From Leptospira noumeaensis (lineage in GTDB: Bacteria; Spirochaetota; Leptospiria; Leptospirales; Leptospiraceae): a DNA stretch of 64,000 nt. Position numbers and translations under genes: made by a program. The stretch lies in contig NZ_RQFK01000007.1 of the NCBI RefSeq assembly GCF_004770765.1, positions 124,001 to 188,000 of the forward strand. Direction: 5' to 3'. Under the pieces are notes generated by a model. That model worked only from the letters and a program-made list of their open reading frames with translations, ran no database searches and was not told the DNA's origin. Positions 43,496 to 52,387 of this stretch are shown one piece after another (within the stretch, counting starts at the first letter, position 1; each line of letters opens with the position of its first letter).

Positions 43496-45195
43496 TCTTT
43501 GTTAACCTTATGGGAGGAACTTAAGTTCCATTTCCCAAAATGGGAAATATTGAGATGGTAGTCATACTCCAAAACAGTTTCTTCGTCTTTGGCAATGACA
43601 ATCGTTGTCACATCCAATTTGTGAAAGAGTTTTAGAATTTTAGAGATTTCAAATTTACCCAAACTAGATCCTGGTCGATCCAAAACCAAAAATTTGGGTT
43701 TTAAAAATAAAACGCGGATGACTGCTATTTTATATTTTTCAGCTAACGATAGTTCTTCGTTCCATTCTTTCAAGGTTCTTAGTCCCCCATACCTACGAAC
43801 TAAAGTTTCTAGTCCCATTTTTTGTAATTCTGCCAGGATTTCTGAGTCTGACACTTCCAGGTTTAAATATGCTGGCACAATCACATTTCGAAGTCTTCCC
43901 GGAGGAAGATACGCTTGTTCGGGTAGAAATAAAATTTCTTCGAAGTTGGGTTTTTTAATCCTGCCTTCTGAATGATTGCTAATCCCAGCAATGGATCTAA
44001 ATAAACTAAGTTTTACGATTTCATCGGGAGATGTAAAAAGCCAGCGTTCTTTTCTTTGGATTTTTAAATTTAAATTGTCTACTAAAAGTTTGGATCTATC
44101 ATTTGAATACAGGGTAAAGTTTTCGAAACTAATCTCATCAGAGCTAAAATTAGATTCTCTATTTTGTTTTGCGTCGGCCTCTGCATGTAACATGGCCGTT
44201 TCCAAAGAGTGTAAACGTTTGACTACAGCAGAGAAGGCCGAGATGGATTGAAACTGTGTGACGATGAGTGAAAAGGCATTGAGTAGAGTTGTGAAAGCAA
44301 GAGCACTTTGTGTGATTACACCGAATTCAATTTCGCCTCTCATATAACTCGGAACAATGATGACCATTGGAATGATTTGAATAAAATAATTGTAATTATT
44401 CGTGAAAAAACTAAGTCGCAAGTTTACCGATATGAGTTTCCGGAAATTATTCACTAATTTACGAAGCCTTGATTTTAATCTCACGGACATTCGTGCTTCT
44501 CTATGAGTGACTGCTATGGATTCTGCATGTTGGCGGATGTGTAAAAGATCTGCCCTATAACTTGCTTCCATGTCCAGTTGATCGTAATTGAGGCGTATCA
44601 GAGATTTTCCAAGAAAGATGGTAGATAAGGTTCCTGTAAAAGCATAAGTTACTGCGACTAAAAATAAAATAGGGTTAATACTCCAAAGAACTCCGGAAAA
44701 GGAAATCGCAGAAAAGATACCACCGATAAAGAGTAAGGTGAAGGAAATCGTTGTTGTTGTAAAAGTTTTGACATCATCAGTAATTCTTTGATCAGGATTT
44801 TGAATTCCAGGACTCCCAATGATTTGGTGAAAAATTCTTTCCGATAAATAATTGGCAGTAAATTTCCAAGTAAGTTGTTCACGCCATAGGATCCCAAGTC
44901 TTTCTTCTGCATATCGATTGACGGAACCTATCCCTGATGAAATGATAAAGACTATAGAATAGAGGATAAGATTCGTATAAAATGCTGTTGCATTTTTTTG
45001 TTCTATAGAAGAGATAAAGTCACGACCAACATAACTACCCAAAACATTAAATACATTGAAGGAAATCACAAGTATTACCAAGGTAACACCATAACGGATG
45101 GCGGCCGGGCCCTGTTTAGACTGAATTAACTGCCGTATGGTATTTGTTAAACGTGCCAAATTTTGGGATGTTTTTTTGTTTTTATCTAAAGGCAT
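43492..45195 (-). CDS. SbmA/BacA-like ABC transporter with degenerate ATPase domain
   Basis: 567 residues. The membrane domain (about 30-335, six TM helices) matches the ABC_membrane_2/SbmA-BacA group (GILWREQLTWKFTANYLSER; NPDQRITDDVKTFT; ASYRADLLHIRQHAESIA). The C-terminal domain (about 350-550) keeps the fold of an ABCD-type ATPase but has lost its motifs. Walker A reads TSPDEIVKLSL (Lys395 kept, glycines lost), the Q-loop is FLPE, the signature is LSLAEKY, Walker B is VLDRPG with Arg507 for the catalytic Glu, and the switch His is missing. ATP hydrolysis is unlikely. It is the first gene of a two-gene operon with the GH94 enzyme. Confidence 0.85.
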   Translation of the reverse strand: MPLDKNKKTSQNLARLTNTIRQLIQSKQGPAAIRYGVTLVILVISFNVFNVLGSYVGRDFISSIEQKNATAFYTNLILYSIVFIISSGIGSVNRYAEERLGILWREQLTWKFTANYLSERIFHQIIGSPGIQNPDQRITDDVKTFTTTTISFTLLFIGGIFSAISFSGVLWSINPILFLVAVTYAFTGTLSTIFLGKSLIRLNYDQLDMEASYRADLLHIRQHAESIAVTHREARMSVRLKSRLRKLVNNFRKLISVNLRLSFFTNNYNYFIQIIPMVIIVPSYMRGEIEFGVITQSALAFTTLLNAFSLIVTQFQSISAFSAVVKRLHSLETAMLHAEADAKQNRESNFSSDEISFENFTLYSNDRSKLLVDNLNLKIQRKERWLFTSPDEIVKLSLFRSIAGISNHSEGRIKKPNFEEILFLPEQAYLPPGRLRNVIVPAYLNLEVSDSEILAELQKMGLETLVRRYGGLRTLKEWNEELSLAEKYKIAVIRVLFLKPKFLVLDRPGSSLGKFEISKILKLFHKLDVTTIVIAKDEETVLEYDYHLNISHFGKWNLSSSHKVNKE

Positions 45196-45244
45196 TTCTT
45201 AGTTTTTATCGAAACAGAGTTTCAAACTGAATGCAAGGAGGTTT

Positions 45245-46594
45245 TTATGATTCGATTGTTTCTATCGTAAGATCCATTAATACTTGATTCCAGATCGATT
45301 CTAAATCCGCATTCCATTGTGAAGGGAGGTTTTCTCTGATCGAGGAAATGAGGATAGGAACTAGCTTTGGAAATTCTTTTTTAGAAATACCAAGGGATTC
45401 ATAAATCTTTCCCAGTTTAGATACTTCTTTTTTTAAAGATATAGGATTTCCTAATCTTTCGATGATAGATTCGATGGCATTTAAGAACTCATGTGGAGTG
45501 ATTGAGTTTTCAGTTTCCCCTAATTTTTTATCCAAATTTTCTTCCACAAAACTTTTTAATTTGTCTATATAATTCTCTATCCAATGGGGATTGTTTTCTA
45601 AAACATGATCAAAAGATTTTTGAATGCGCAGAATAGGATCTGAACTTTTAAATCCAAGAACCGAATACGCTGCCATTTTTTCAGACTTCCCTCGAAGTCT
45701 TGTGATGACTTTTTTATCCACAGATAGGTTTTCGCCGATTAGGTTGTAAATTTCATCGGAGATTAAAAAGTTTGTATTTGTTTTTTTATTTAAGGCTTCA
45801 AGGCGACTTGCCACATTCACTGTATCACCAAGCACAGTTTGGCTTTTGTATTCGGAATGCCCAATGTCTCCGTAAATTACATTTCCTGCATGTAACCCAA
45901 TCCGAATGTCAAAAGTAAAATTAAACCTATCTTTCATTTCTAAATTGAATTTTTTCAATTGATCAAACATACGAAGGCAGGCGCGGATAGCCGAACGAAT
46001 GGTTTCTTGTTTTGCTTTTTCTAAACTTTCTTCGTTTTTAGTAACTTCGTCTTTATTTTTTAATTGGAAAAAAGCTAAGATCCCATCGCCAATGAATTTA
46101 TCAATTTCCCCACCATTATTCAAAATAGGTTCACTCATTTCTTGAAAAAATCGATTTAAAACAAAAACCACGTCATAAGGTAAACTTGATTCAGTAAAAG
46201 AGGTAAAACCTTTGATATCCAGAAAAAGAATCACCGCATAACACTCTTCACCTGTTTTGGAAGATTTCGATTCACTGGTTACTGTTTTTAAATCTTTATT
46301 ATCTTTTATAATCCGACGTAGTGATATATCTCCAAACACTTCTGTTTGGCAAGCAAGTCGTATCTCGGATGGCCAACCTTTTCTATCGGCAAGAGTTTGT
46401 TCTCTGTCATTACGAGAACTAAGAAACTGAAGTCCATCTGTCACAAATACACGGCAGGTTGTACATTTGGCATTTCCCCCGCAAAGATGGTAGAGAGGAT
46501 ATTCATGTTTTAGGGCAGTTTCCAGGATAGTGGCTCCCGGTTTATTTGTTTCTAAAGGGAAGTTTTCTTTGTCTTCGAAGGTAACAATGGACAT
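45245..46594 (-). CDS. Adenylate cyclase (class III) fused to a 2Fe-2S ferredoxin domain
   Basis: 449 residues. Residues 1-98 are a plant-type 2Fe-2S ferredoxin with Cys38, Cys44, Cys47 and Cys82 (LCGGNAKCTTC ... LACQTE). The cyclase domain (about 115-320) has LFLDIKGFTSF, DKFIGDGILAFF and VLGDTVNVASRLE, so metal and transition-state residues are intact. A helical C-terminal extension (about 335-449) is not recognised. The fusion suggests that cAMP production follows the redox or oxygen state through the cluster. The gene is monocistronic. Confidence 0.93.
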   Translation of the reverse strand: MSIVTFEDKENFPLETNKPGATILETALKHEYPLYHLCGGNAKCTTCRVFVTDGLQFLSSRNDREQTLADRKGWPSEIRLACQTEVFGDISLRRIIKDNKDLKTVTSESKSSKTGEECYAVILFLDIKGFTSFTESSLPYDVVFVLNRFFQEMSEPILNNGGEIDKFIGDGILAFFQLKNKDEVTKNEESLEKAKQETIRSAIRACLRMFDQLKKFNLEMKDRFNFTFDIRIGLHAGNVIYGDIGHSEYKSQTVLGDTVNVASRLEALNKKTNTNFLISDEIYNLIGENLSVDKKVITRLRGKSEKMAAYSVLGFKSSDPILRIQKSFDHVLENNPHWIENYIDKLKSFVEENLDKKLGETENSITPHEFLNAIESIIERLGNPISLKKEVSKLGKIYESLGISKKEFPKLVPILISSIRENLPSQWNADLESIWNQVLMDLTIETIES

Positions 46595-46707
46595 GGATCA
46601 CCAATTCGTATCAGGTAATTGAATGATCTGAGCTAAGAAAGGGTAGGGCAAGTCGGAAAATTAGAAAAATCAGGAAAAAAAATCTATTTCAGACAAAAGT
46701 GCTAAAA

Positions 46708-46746
46708 AACTAATTGCATTAGTTAAATAAACTAATAGTATTAGTT
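46708..46746 (+). promoter_or_regulatory. Twin 17-bp TetR-type operators over the hydrolase-tetR promoter
   Basis: AACTAAT-TGC-ATTAGTT (46708-46724) and AACTAAT-AGT-ATTAGTT (46730-46746) are perfect palindromes with identical 7-bp arms, centres 22 bp apart (about two helical turns). A possible promoter overlaps them: TTGCAT at 46714 and TAGTAT at 46736 with a 16-base spacer. The second operator ends two bases before the hydrolase start codon. Confidence 0.8.
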
Positions 46747-46748
46747 TT

Positions 46749-47639
46749 ATGAAAACTACCTACCACACGATTTTTATCATTTTCTCCTTCCTATTTCCTT
46801 TCCTCCTTATGGGAGAAGACCTAACGAAGGAACCTTCCAAACAAACATCCTATTTCCATACGAAAGAAGGCCGTATTGCGTATTTAGAAACCGGAAAGGG
46901 AAAACGGAATTTGATTTTACTTCCTGGGATTGGCGATCGCAAAGAAAGTTATGCAGAGCTTGCTTTCCTTCTTGAAAAGGACAATACGGTTTATCGTTTT
47001 GATTTACGAGGGATGGGAGAATCCGATGTCAGTTTTTCTTCTTATGGCCCCAAAGAAACTGCAGAGGATATCTTAGCATTTATCCGCGAGAAAAATTTGC
47101 AGAATGTATATGTCATAGCCAATTCCATGACTGCGGCATCGGCGGTTTACATTCGTTCCAAAGAAAAATCTAGAGTTTTGGGTTTGGTTCTTTCTGGTCC
47201 TTTTGTCCGAGATAAAGAACCAATGTCTTTCGGAATGAAAACTTTAATCCATTTTGTGTTTCGAGGCCCCTGGGGTGCGGGTGCCTGGGTTTCTTTCTAT
47301 GAATCATTATTTCCGGTTCATCCTCCCAAAGATTTAAAGGAAAGATCTGAAAAGTTAAAAACCAATTTAAAAGAAGATGGTCGAATGGCAGCTGTTAGAT
47401 CTATGATGTTTGCTTCCAAAAAAGATTGTGAGGACATGTTGCCACTTGCAAAAGGAAACGTAATTGTCATCATGGGTTCTAAAGACCCTGACTTTGATTC
47501 CCCAAAAGAGGAAGCCCAGTGGATAACAAAAACCTTAGATGGATCTTACAAAATTTATGAAGATGTTGGTCACTATCCTTTTGTAGAAGATCCCACTCGT
47601 TTTTTTTCTGACGTAAAACTTTTATGGCAAAAAAACTAA
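46749..47639 (+). CDS. Alpha/beta hydrolase with signal peptide
   Basis: 296 residues. An N-terminal hydrophobic signal segment (FIIFSFLFPFLLMG) is followed by an alpha/beta hydrolase fold: oxyanion region LLPGIGD, then DLRGMGESDV, nucleophile elbow VIANSMTAA (Ser in a variant NSM elbow where GxSxG is usual), acid around GSKDPDF and His in VGHYPFVEDP. The substrate is unknown. There is no Shine-Dalgarno sequence before the ATG, and the predicted transcription start coincides with it, so the mRNA may be leaderless. The last 16 bases overlap the tetR gene. Confidence 0.82.
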   Translation: MKTTYHTIFIIFSFLFPFLLMGEDLTKEPSKQTSYFHTKEGRIAYLETGKGKRNLILLPGIGDRKESYAELAFLLEKDNTVYRFDLRGMGESDVSFSSYGPKETAEDILAFIREKNLQNVYVIANSMTAASAVYIRSKEKSRVLGLVLSGPFVRDKEPMSFGMKTLIHFVFRGPWGAGAWVSFYESLFPVHPPKDLKERSEKLKTNLKEDGRMAAVRSMMFASKKDCEDMLPLAKGNVIVIMGSKDPDFDSPKEEAQWITKTLDGSYKIYEDVGHYPFVEDPTRFFSDVKLLWQKN

Positions 47640-48217
47640 AACACAAACCAGGCCGCCCAAAAAAAGGCCAAACACAAATCACTAGAGAATTTGTTTTGGA
47701 TGCGGCTTGGGATTTAATTATGGAACTTGGATTTTCCGAATTTCGTTTGGCAGGACTTGCCGAAAATTTAGGAATTCGGACACCTTCCCTTTACAACCAT
47801 ATCCAGGACTTAGAAGATGTTCGCCGGGAAATGAAAAGAAGATCCTTGCGAATATTAGGTGATCGGTTGGCTCTCAAATCAAAAAATACAAACCAAACAT
47901 CCGAACGGATTTTTGAATTTTTGAATACTTACAGAAGTTTTGCGAAGAACCATCCCCATATGTATCCCTTAACCATTGAGTCCACAGAATCCGATCCAGA
48001 ATTAAAAATCTTGGGTGATCGTATTTTGACCATTTGTATGGAGGTGTTTCGTTTCCAGAACTTGGATGAAACCGCTGTGCATAGGATTCGAATTTTACGT
48101 TCCCTCCTGCATGGATTTATTGTTTTGGAAGAGGCAGGTGGATTTGGCCGAAAGGAATCTGTGGAAGAAAGTTTTAAGAAAATAACAGAATCATTGGAAT
48201 CTGGCAGACTCTGGTAA
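47624..48217 (+). CDS. TetR-family regulator (WHG-type C-terminal domain)
   Basis: 197 residues. A basic N-terminal arm ([10 protein letters not shown]) precedes the TetR helix-turn-helix ([17 protein letters not shown], then [16 protein letters not shown]). The C-terminal part carries [20 protein letters not shown], the pattern of the TetR_C WHG domain. It is co-translated with the hydrolase and probably binds the twin operators at 46708-46746, so it represses its own operon until a ligand, perhaps the hydrolase substrate, is present. Confidence 0.88.
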   Translation: MAKKLKHKPGRPKKGQTQITREFVLDAAWDLIMELGFSEFRLAGLAENLGIRTPSLYNHIQDLEDVRREMKRRSLRILGDRLALKSKNTNQTSERIFEFLNTYRSFAKNHPHMYPLTIESTESDPELKILGDRILTICMEVFRFQNLDETAVHRIRILRSLLHGFIVLEEAGGFGRKESVEESFKKITESLESGRLW

Positions 48218-48266
48218 AACTTTACTTTTCGGGAGAATGTGTCTCCGAAAACCTGGGTATAGAATT

Positions 48267-50180
48267 ATGGCAGCAATTACAATCACACTACCTGATGGAA
48301 GTTCCAAGGAACTAGAATCCGGTAAATCCTTTTCTGATTTCATCCAAGCCCAACTGCCTTTCTTGAAAGAGAAAGCTCTTGCCGTTGTTTTGTCTGATGG
48401 TCGCACCGTTGACCTTTCTTATATTCCTACGACGAACACCACGGTAAAATTTCTCACTTTCGATGACACAGAAGGAAAAGAAGTTTTTCACCATTCTTCT
48501 GCTCACTTACTCGGTATGGCTGTCCAAAGACTTTGGCCAGAGGCTCGCCTAACAGTAGGTCCCGTCATTGAAAATGGCCCTGGTTTTTTCTTTTATGATA
48601 TCGATTTTGGCACTACCATTTTAACCCCAGAAGACCTTCCTAAAATTGAAGCGGAGATGGGAAAAATCGTAAAGGAAGACCTAACTGTCAAACGTTGGGA
48701 ACTTTCCAAAGAAGAAGCCATTGAAAAGTTTAAAAAAGAAAACGAACCTTATAAAGTAGAACTCATCCAAGGATTCGATTCCGCATCAGTTTCGTTATAC
48801 GGACAAGGGGAATGGTATGACCTTTGCCGCGGACCTCACGTCGCAAGAACCGGCCAACTGAAGGCTTTTAAACTGACTGCGATTTCTGGTGCTTATTGGA
48901 AGGGAGATTCCAAAAACAAACAACTCACTCGTATTTACGGTGTGTCTTTTCCCACCAAAAAACAGTTAGATGAATATACCTTCCTCATCGAAGAAGCCAA
49001 AAAAAGAGACCATCGAAAACTTGGGAAAGAACTGGATCTTTTCAGTTTCCAAGACGAGGCTCCTGGATTTCCTTTTTGGCATCCCAAAGGAACAGTTCTT
49101 TGGAACACACTTGCTTCTTACATTCGGGAAGAATGTTTTAGACGCGGGTACCAAGAAATCAAAACTCCGGCCATCCTCAATTCTTCGCTTTGGAAAAAGT
49201 CAGGCCACTGGGATAATTTTAAAGAAAACATGTATTTCACTGACATCGATGAAAGTGAATTTGCAGTCAAACCAATGAACTGTCCTGGATGTTGTTTGAT
49301 TTACAAATACCATATGCACTCTTACAGAGAACTCCCACTTCGTTTTATGGAACTGGGAAATGTTCACAGACATGAAATGTCGGGAGTCCTTCATGGACTT
49401 TTCCGTGTGCGTGCCTTCACGCAGGATGATGCGCATATTTATGCACCACTCGAAAAAGTAGAATCAGAAGTCGAAGACATCATCGATTTTACATTTGATG
49501 TGTACAAAAAATTTGGATTTACCGAATTCAAAACTTTCATTGCGACAAGACCTGAAAAATCACAAGGCAGTGATGAAGATTGGAATCTCGCCACACAAGC
49601 ATTACACGATGCGCTAAAGAAAAAAGGAATCGAATACGGAATCAAAGAAGGGGACGGAGCGTTCTACGGACCAAAAATTGAATTCAATATCAAAGACTCA
49701 CTCGGAAGACTTTGGCAATGCGGAACCGTTCAAATTGATTTCTCTATGCCAAACCGATTTGAATTAGATTTCACTGCATCGGATGGAAAAAAACACGCGC
49801 CTGTGATGATCCACAGAGCCATCTACGGATCCCTTGAAAGGTTCATTGGAATTCTCATCGAACACTTCGAAGGAAAATTTCCCCTTTGGCTGAATCCAAC
49901 ACAAATTCGTGTCTTAACTGTGTCAGAAGTTCACAGTGATTATGCGAAAGAAGTCTATCAAGATTTGGTCATGCAAGGTTTCCGAGTCGAGATCGACATT
50001 CGCAATGAAAAGATAGGAAGTAAAATTAGGGATTCCATCCTAAAACGAAGCAGCTACACTTTGATTTTAGGTGATAAAGAAAAAGAAGCAGGTTCAATTT
50101 CCTTCCGACGTATGGGAGAAGAGAAAACGGAGACTGTTTCTCGAGATGGATTCCTCTCACTTCTGAAAGGTGATCTTTAA
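48267..50180 (+). CDS. thrS: Threonyl-tRNA synthetase
   Basis: 637 residues from the ATG at 48267; ten further in-frame codons upstream are not conserved-looking. Domains in order: TGS (about 1-60; [16 protein letters not shown]), second additional editing domain with [11 protein letters not shown] and CRGPHV, class II catalytic core (about 265-535) with the zinc site MNCPGC, HRHEMSG and MIHRAI, and the C-terminal anticodon domain. It charges tRNA-Thr and edits mischarged Ser. It is essential and leads a long co-directional run of genes. Confidence 0.96.
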   Translation: MAAITITLPDGSSKELESGKSFSDFIQAQLPFLKEKALAVVLSDGRTVDLSYIPTTNTTVKFLTFDDTEGKEVFHHSSAHLLGMAVQRLWPEARLTVGPVIENGPGFFFYDIDFGTTILTPEDLPKIEAEMGKIVKEDLTVKRWELSKEEAIEKFKKENEPYKVELIQGFDSASVSLYGQGEWYDLCRGPHVARTGQLKAFKLTAISGAYWKGDSKNKQLTRIYGVSFPTKKQLDEYTFLIEEAKKRDHRKLGKELDLFSFQDEAPGFPFWHPKGTVLWNTLASYIREECFRRGYQEIKTPAILNSSLWKKSGHWDNFKENMYFTDIDESEFAVKPMNCPGCCLIYKYHMHSYRELPLRFMELGNVHRHEMSGVLHGLFRVRAFTQDDAHIYAPLEKVESEVEDIIDFTFDVYKKFGFTEFKTFIATRPEKSQGSDEDWNLATQALHDALKKKGIEYGIKEGDGAFYGPKIEFNIKDSLGRLWQCGTVQIDFSMPNRFELDFTASDGKKHAPVMIHRAIYGSLERFIGILIEHFEGKFPLWLNPTQIRVLTVSEVHSDYAKEVYQDLVMQGFRVEIDIRNEKIGSKIRDSILKRSSYTLILGDKEKEAGSISFRRMGEEKTETVSRDGFLSLLKGDL

Positions 50181-50193
50181 ATAAAGAAATTTC

Positions 50194-51111
50194 TTGACTA
50201 ACACTTGGGGGGATCTTACAATCCCTCCAGTGCCTCTAAACCTCCTCACCACCAAACAAACCAGTCCGGTTGCATACTATTTGGATCTTCCCATCCATCC
50301 ACCGTATGATGCCCGTGATGCGTTTGATGCCATACCCATGCAGCTCCTTCCTTTTGCGGATGGCCTCACTGTTGGTTGGAAGGTAAGTCCTATGCAGTTT
50401 GTGGATGGGCTTGGCCGCGATCTTAAGTTTGATTGTCCAAGCATTGTCATCACTGGTGGAGAAAACTTGGGAGATTCTCCAGTGGCTTTGTACGTAGCTG
50501 CTAGTTTTTATGATGAGAAAGATAGGCTTCTTGCCAGCCAAACTTGCGAACACATTGTCCAACCTTGGGAGAGTTATGATGTTCCTGGTCTTTGGAGCCG
50601 TTTTCCGTTTCCCATTACGGAAATCGCTAGAGTTTCTGTTAGTATCACCTCTTACGGTTGGGAAGACCTTCGCCCCAAAGAAGCAGTGGTTCTCTCTCGT
50701 ACCAAACCCAAAAATGAAACCCGATTTGAATGGAAACGGGATGGAGGAGTGGTAGGTTCCTATAGTTTCCAAAAGTGGAATCCTGGGAAAGGGGATCTAC
50801 TTTTTGCAAGCGAAACCCTAACGAAAGAAAACCGAGTCCGAATCCGTTTGGAACGGAGGCAAAGTGAAGGTTTGACCTATTTGGCCCTTGTTCAGTCCCA
50901 ATCTCCCAAACACCAGACCAAAACCTTTGACCATTTGATCCAATATGCCATTTACACCTTTGACGGCAGGCTTTGCCACGGTGGGTCTTGTATGGGAATG
51001 GGAAATCACGGAGATTTGGTCTCTCTGGTTCCCATTTTGCCAGAAATCTTAGAATCAGAATCCCTATATTTAGAGCTTGTTGCTTGGGAAGGGCCCTCCG
51101 GTTCGCTGTAA
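50194..51111 (+). CDS. Conserved-looking hypothetical protein
   Basis: 305 residues from a TTG at 50194, 13 bases after thrS; no ATG fits the N-terminus. It has no signal peptide or membrane segment and no domain that I recognise. The composition is rich in beta-forming residues and prolines, with many Trp, suggesting a beta-sandwich (SPVALYVAASFYDEKDRLLASQ; DVPGLWSRFPFPITEIARVSVSI). Near the C-terminus is a Cys/Gly cluster (LCHGGSCMGMGNHG). It lies between thrS and infC and is probably co-transcribed with thrS. Confidence 0.6.
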   Translation: MTNTWGDLTIPPVPLNLLTTKQTSPVAYYLDLPIHPPYDARDAFDAIPMQLLPFADGLTVGWKVSPMQFVDGLGRDLKFDCPSIVITGGENLGDSPVALYVAASFYDEKDRLLASQTCEHIVQPWESYDVPGLWSRFPFPITEIARVSVSITSYGWEDLRPKEAVVLSRTKPKNETRFEWKRDGGVVGSYSFQKWNPGKGDLLFASETLTKENRVRIRLERRQSEGLTYLALVQSQSPKHQTKTFDHLIQYAIYTFDGRLCHGGSCMGMGNHGDLVSLVPILPEILESESLYLELVAWEGPSGSL

Positions 51112-51163
51112 CCATTTCCATGCAAAATTCTTAAAGAAATGTACTTGCTCGCCTGGATTTTCA

Positions 51164-51194
51164 TCCGAAATTGGAAATTGAAAGAAATTTCGGA
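51164..51194 (+). promoter_or_regulatory. Leader hairpin covering the infC ribosome binding site
   Basis: TCCGAAATT (51164-51172) and AATTTCGGA (51186-51194) pair perfectly around a 13-base loop. The right arm takes in the first three bases of the infC Shine-Dalgarno GGAG (51192-51195). This could throttle infC translation, as leader structures do in other infC-rpmI-rplT operons. Confidence 0.5.
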
Positions 51195-51200
51195 GACTGA

Positions 51201-51764
51201 ATGCAGAAACGGCCCAACCCTAGAGGGAACCCAAACCAAGATAAATTCGCCCACATCAGAATTAACGAACAAATTACCAATGTAGCATCGATCCGCCTCG
51301 TCTCTGACGAAGGGTCTGACATCGTTACTCTGGATGAAGCTCTGAGAAGAGCTAAGGAAGCTAACCTTGATTTGGTGGAAGTCTCGGGTGACCAAGATGT
51401 TCACGTCTGTAAGTTGATCGATTTTGGAAAATACAAATTCGAACTTCTTAAAAAAACGAAAGAAGCGAAAAAGAAACAACACGTTGTCACGGTGAAAGAA
51501 ATTAAAATCCGCCCGCGGATTGATAACCATGACTTCGAGATTAAGAAGCGTCATGCTTTAGAATTCTTGCAAAAGGGTGATAAGGTAAAAGTGACTCTTC
51601 GATTCCGAGGCAGAGAGATGGTTCACTCTGAAATTGGAATGAATATTGTTAACCGGTTTGTCGAGGACCTAAAAGAGCATGCCTCTCCCGAAAAAATGCC
51701 GGTACACGACGGAAAGACGATAGTGGTCGTGATGAACCCAATTAGTGAAAAACCTAAAGGATAA
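51201..51764 (+). CDS. infC: Translation initiation factor IF-3
   Basis: 187 residues. The N-terminal domain has [15 protein letters not shown] and the C-terminal domain [17 protein letters not shown] and [11 protein letters not shown], all diagnostic for IF-3. It binds the 30S subunit and checks start codon-tRNA pairing. Unlike many bacteria it starts with ATG rather than AUU, so the usual IF-3 autocontrol through a rare start codon is absent here. It heads the infC-rpmI-rplT operon with a hairpin over its ribosome binding site. Confidence 0.97.
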   Translation: MQKRPNPRGNPNQDKFAHIRINEQITNVASIRLVSDEGSDIVTLDEALRRAKEANLDLVEVSGDQDVHVCKLIDFGKYKFELLKKTKEAKKKQHVVTVKEIKIRPRIDNHDFEIKKRHALEFLQKGDKVKVTLRFRGREMVHSEIGMNIVNRFVEDLKEHASPEKMPVHDGKTIVVVMNPISEKPKG

Positions 51765-51772
51765 AAACAACT

Positions 51773-51973
51773 ATGTATAAGCTGAAGACAAATAGGGCAG
51801 CAGCCAAACGTTTTAAGTTTACCAAATCTGGTAAAATCAAACGTGGTTGTGCGTTCCGAAGACATATCTTAGAGAAAAAATCTCCTAAGATGAAACACCA
51901 AAGCCGTGGAATGCACCTCATCCACGAAACCGACTATAACCGTGTAGAAAAACTTCTACCTTACGGAGGTTAA
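51773..51973 (+). CDS. rpmI: Ribosomal protein bL35
   Basis: 66 residues, full length and very basic. The L35 pattern is clear: [20 protein letters not shown], then [17 protein letters not shown]. It is part of the 50S subunit. It sits 8 bases after infC and 3 bases before rplT, the standard gene order. Confidence 0.97.
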   Translation: MYKLKTNRAAAKRFKFTKSGKIKRGCAFRRHILEKKSPKMKHQSRGMHLIHETDYNRVEKLLPYGG

Positions 51974-51976
51974 ACG

Positions 51977-52330
51977 ATGCCACGCGCAGTCAACGGAACC
52001 ATCCATAAGAATCGTAGAAAAAAAGTTCTCGCAAAAGCCAAAGGTTTTAGAGGCGGACGTTCTAAACTTTTCAGAACAGCAAAATCTGCTGTGATGAAAG
52101 CTGGTCAATGGGCATACCGTGACCGTAGAAAGAAAAAGTCCGAATTCCGTAAACTTTGGATTACGAGAATCAATGCCGCAGTAAGAGAAAATGGAATGTC
52201 TTATTCAAAATTCATCCATGCACTCAAAACACACGGAATCAACTTAGATCGAAAAACTTTGGCTGACCTTGCTTACAACCACAAAGAAGTATTCAACGCC
52301 ATCGTAGAAAAAACGAAAGTCGCTAAGTAA
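51977..52330 (+). CDS. rplT: Ribosomal protein bL20
   Basis: 117 residues, full length. L20 features: [24 protein letters not shown] and [23 protein letters not shown]. It binds 23S rRNA and is needed for early 50S assembly; in other bacteria it also represses its own operon through a leader RNA. A hairpin follows at 52344-52374. Confidence 0.97.
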   Translation: MPRAVNGTIHKNRRKKVLAKAKGFRGGRSKLFRTAKSAVMKAGQWAYRDRRKKKSEFRKLWITRINAAVRENGMSYSKFIHALKTHGINLDRKTLADLAYNHKEVFNAIVEKTKVAK

Positions 52331-52343
52331 ATTAGTGCTTGAT

Positions 52344-52374
52344 TGGAATAGAATGGCTCGGCTATTCTATTCCA
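52344..52374 (+). terminator. Hairpin between rplT and the ZapB-like gene
   Basis: TGGAATAGAAT and ATTCTATTCCA (11 bp, perfect) around a 9-base loop, 13 bases before the next ATG. It lacks a T run, so it may be a partial terminator, a processing site or a control on the downstream start. Confidence 0.45.
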
Positions 52375-52387
52375 TCGGATTGTTATC

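Noticed and set aside
50236..51121. Two long minus-strand frames opposite the hypothetical gene after thrS
   Set aside because: They have no ribosome binding site or domain and overlap a plus-strand gene that is in line with its neighbours.
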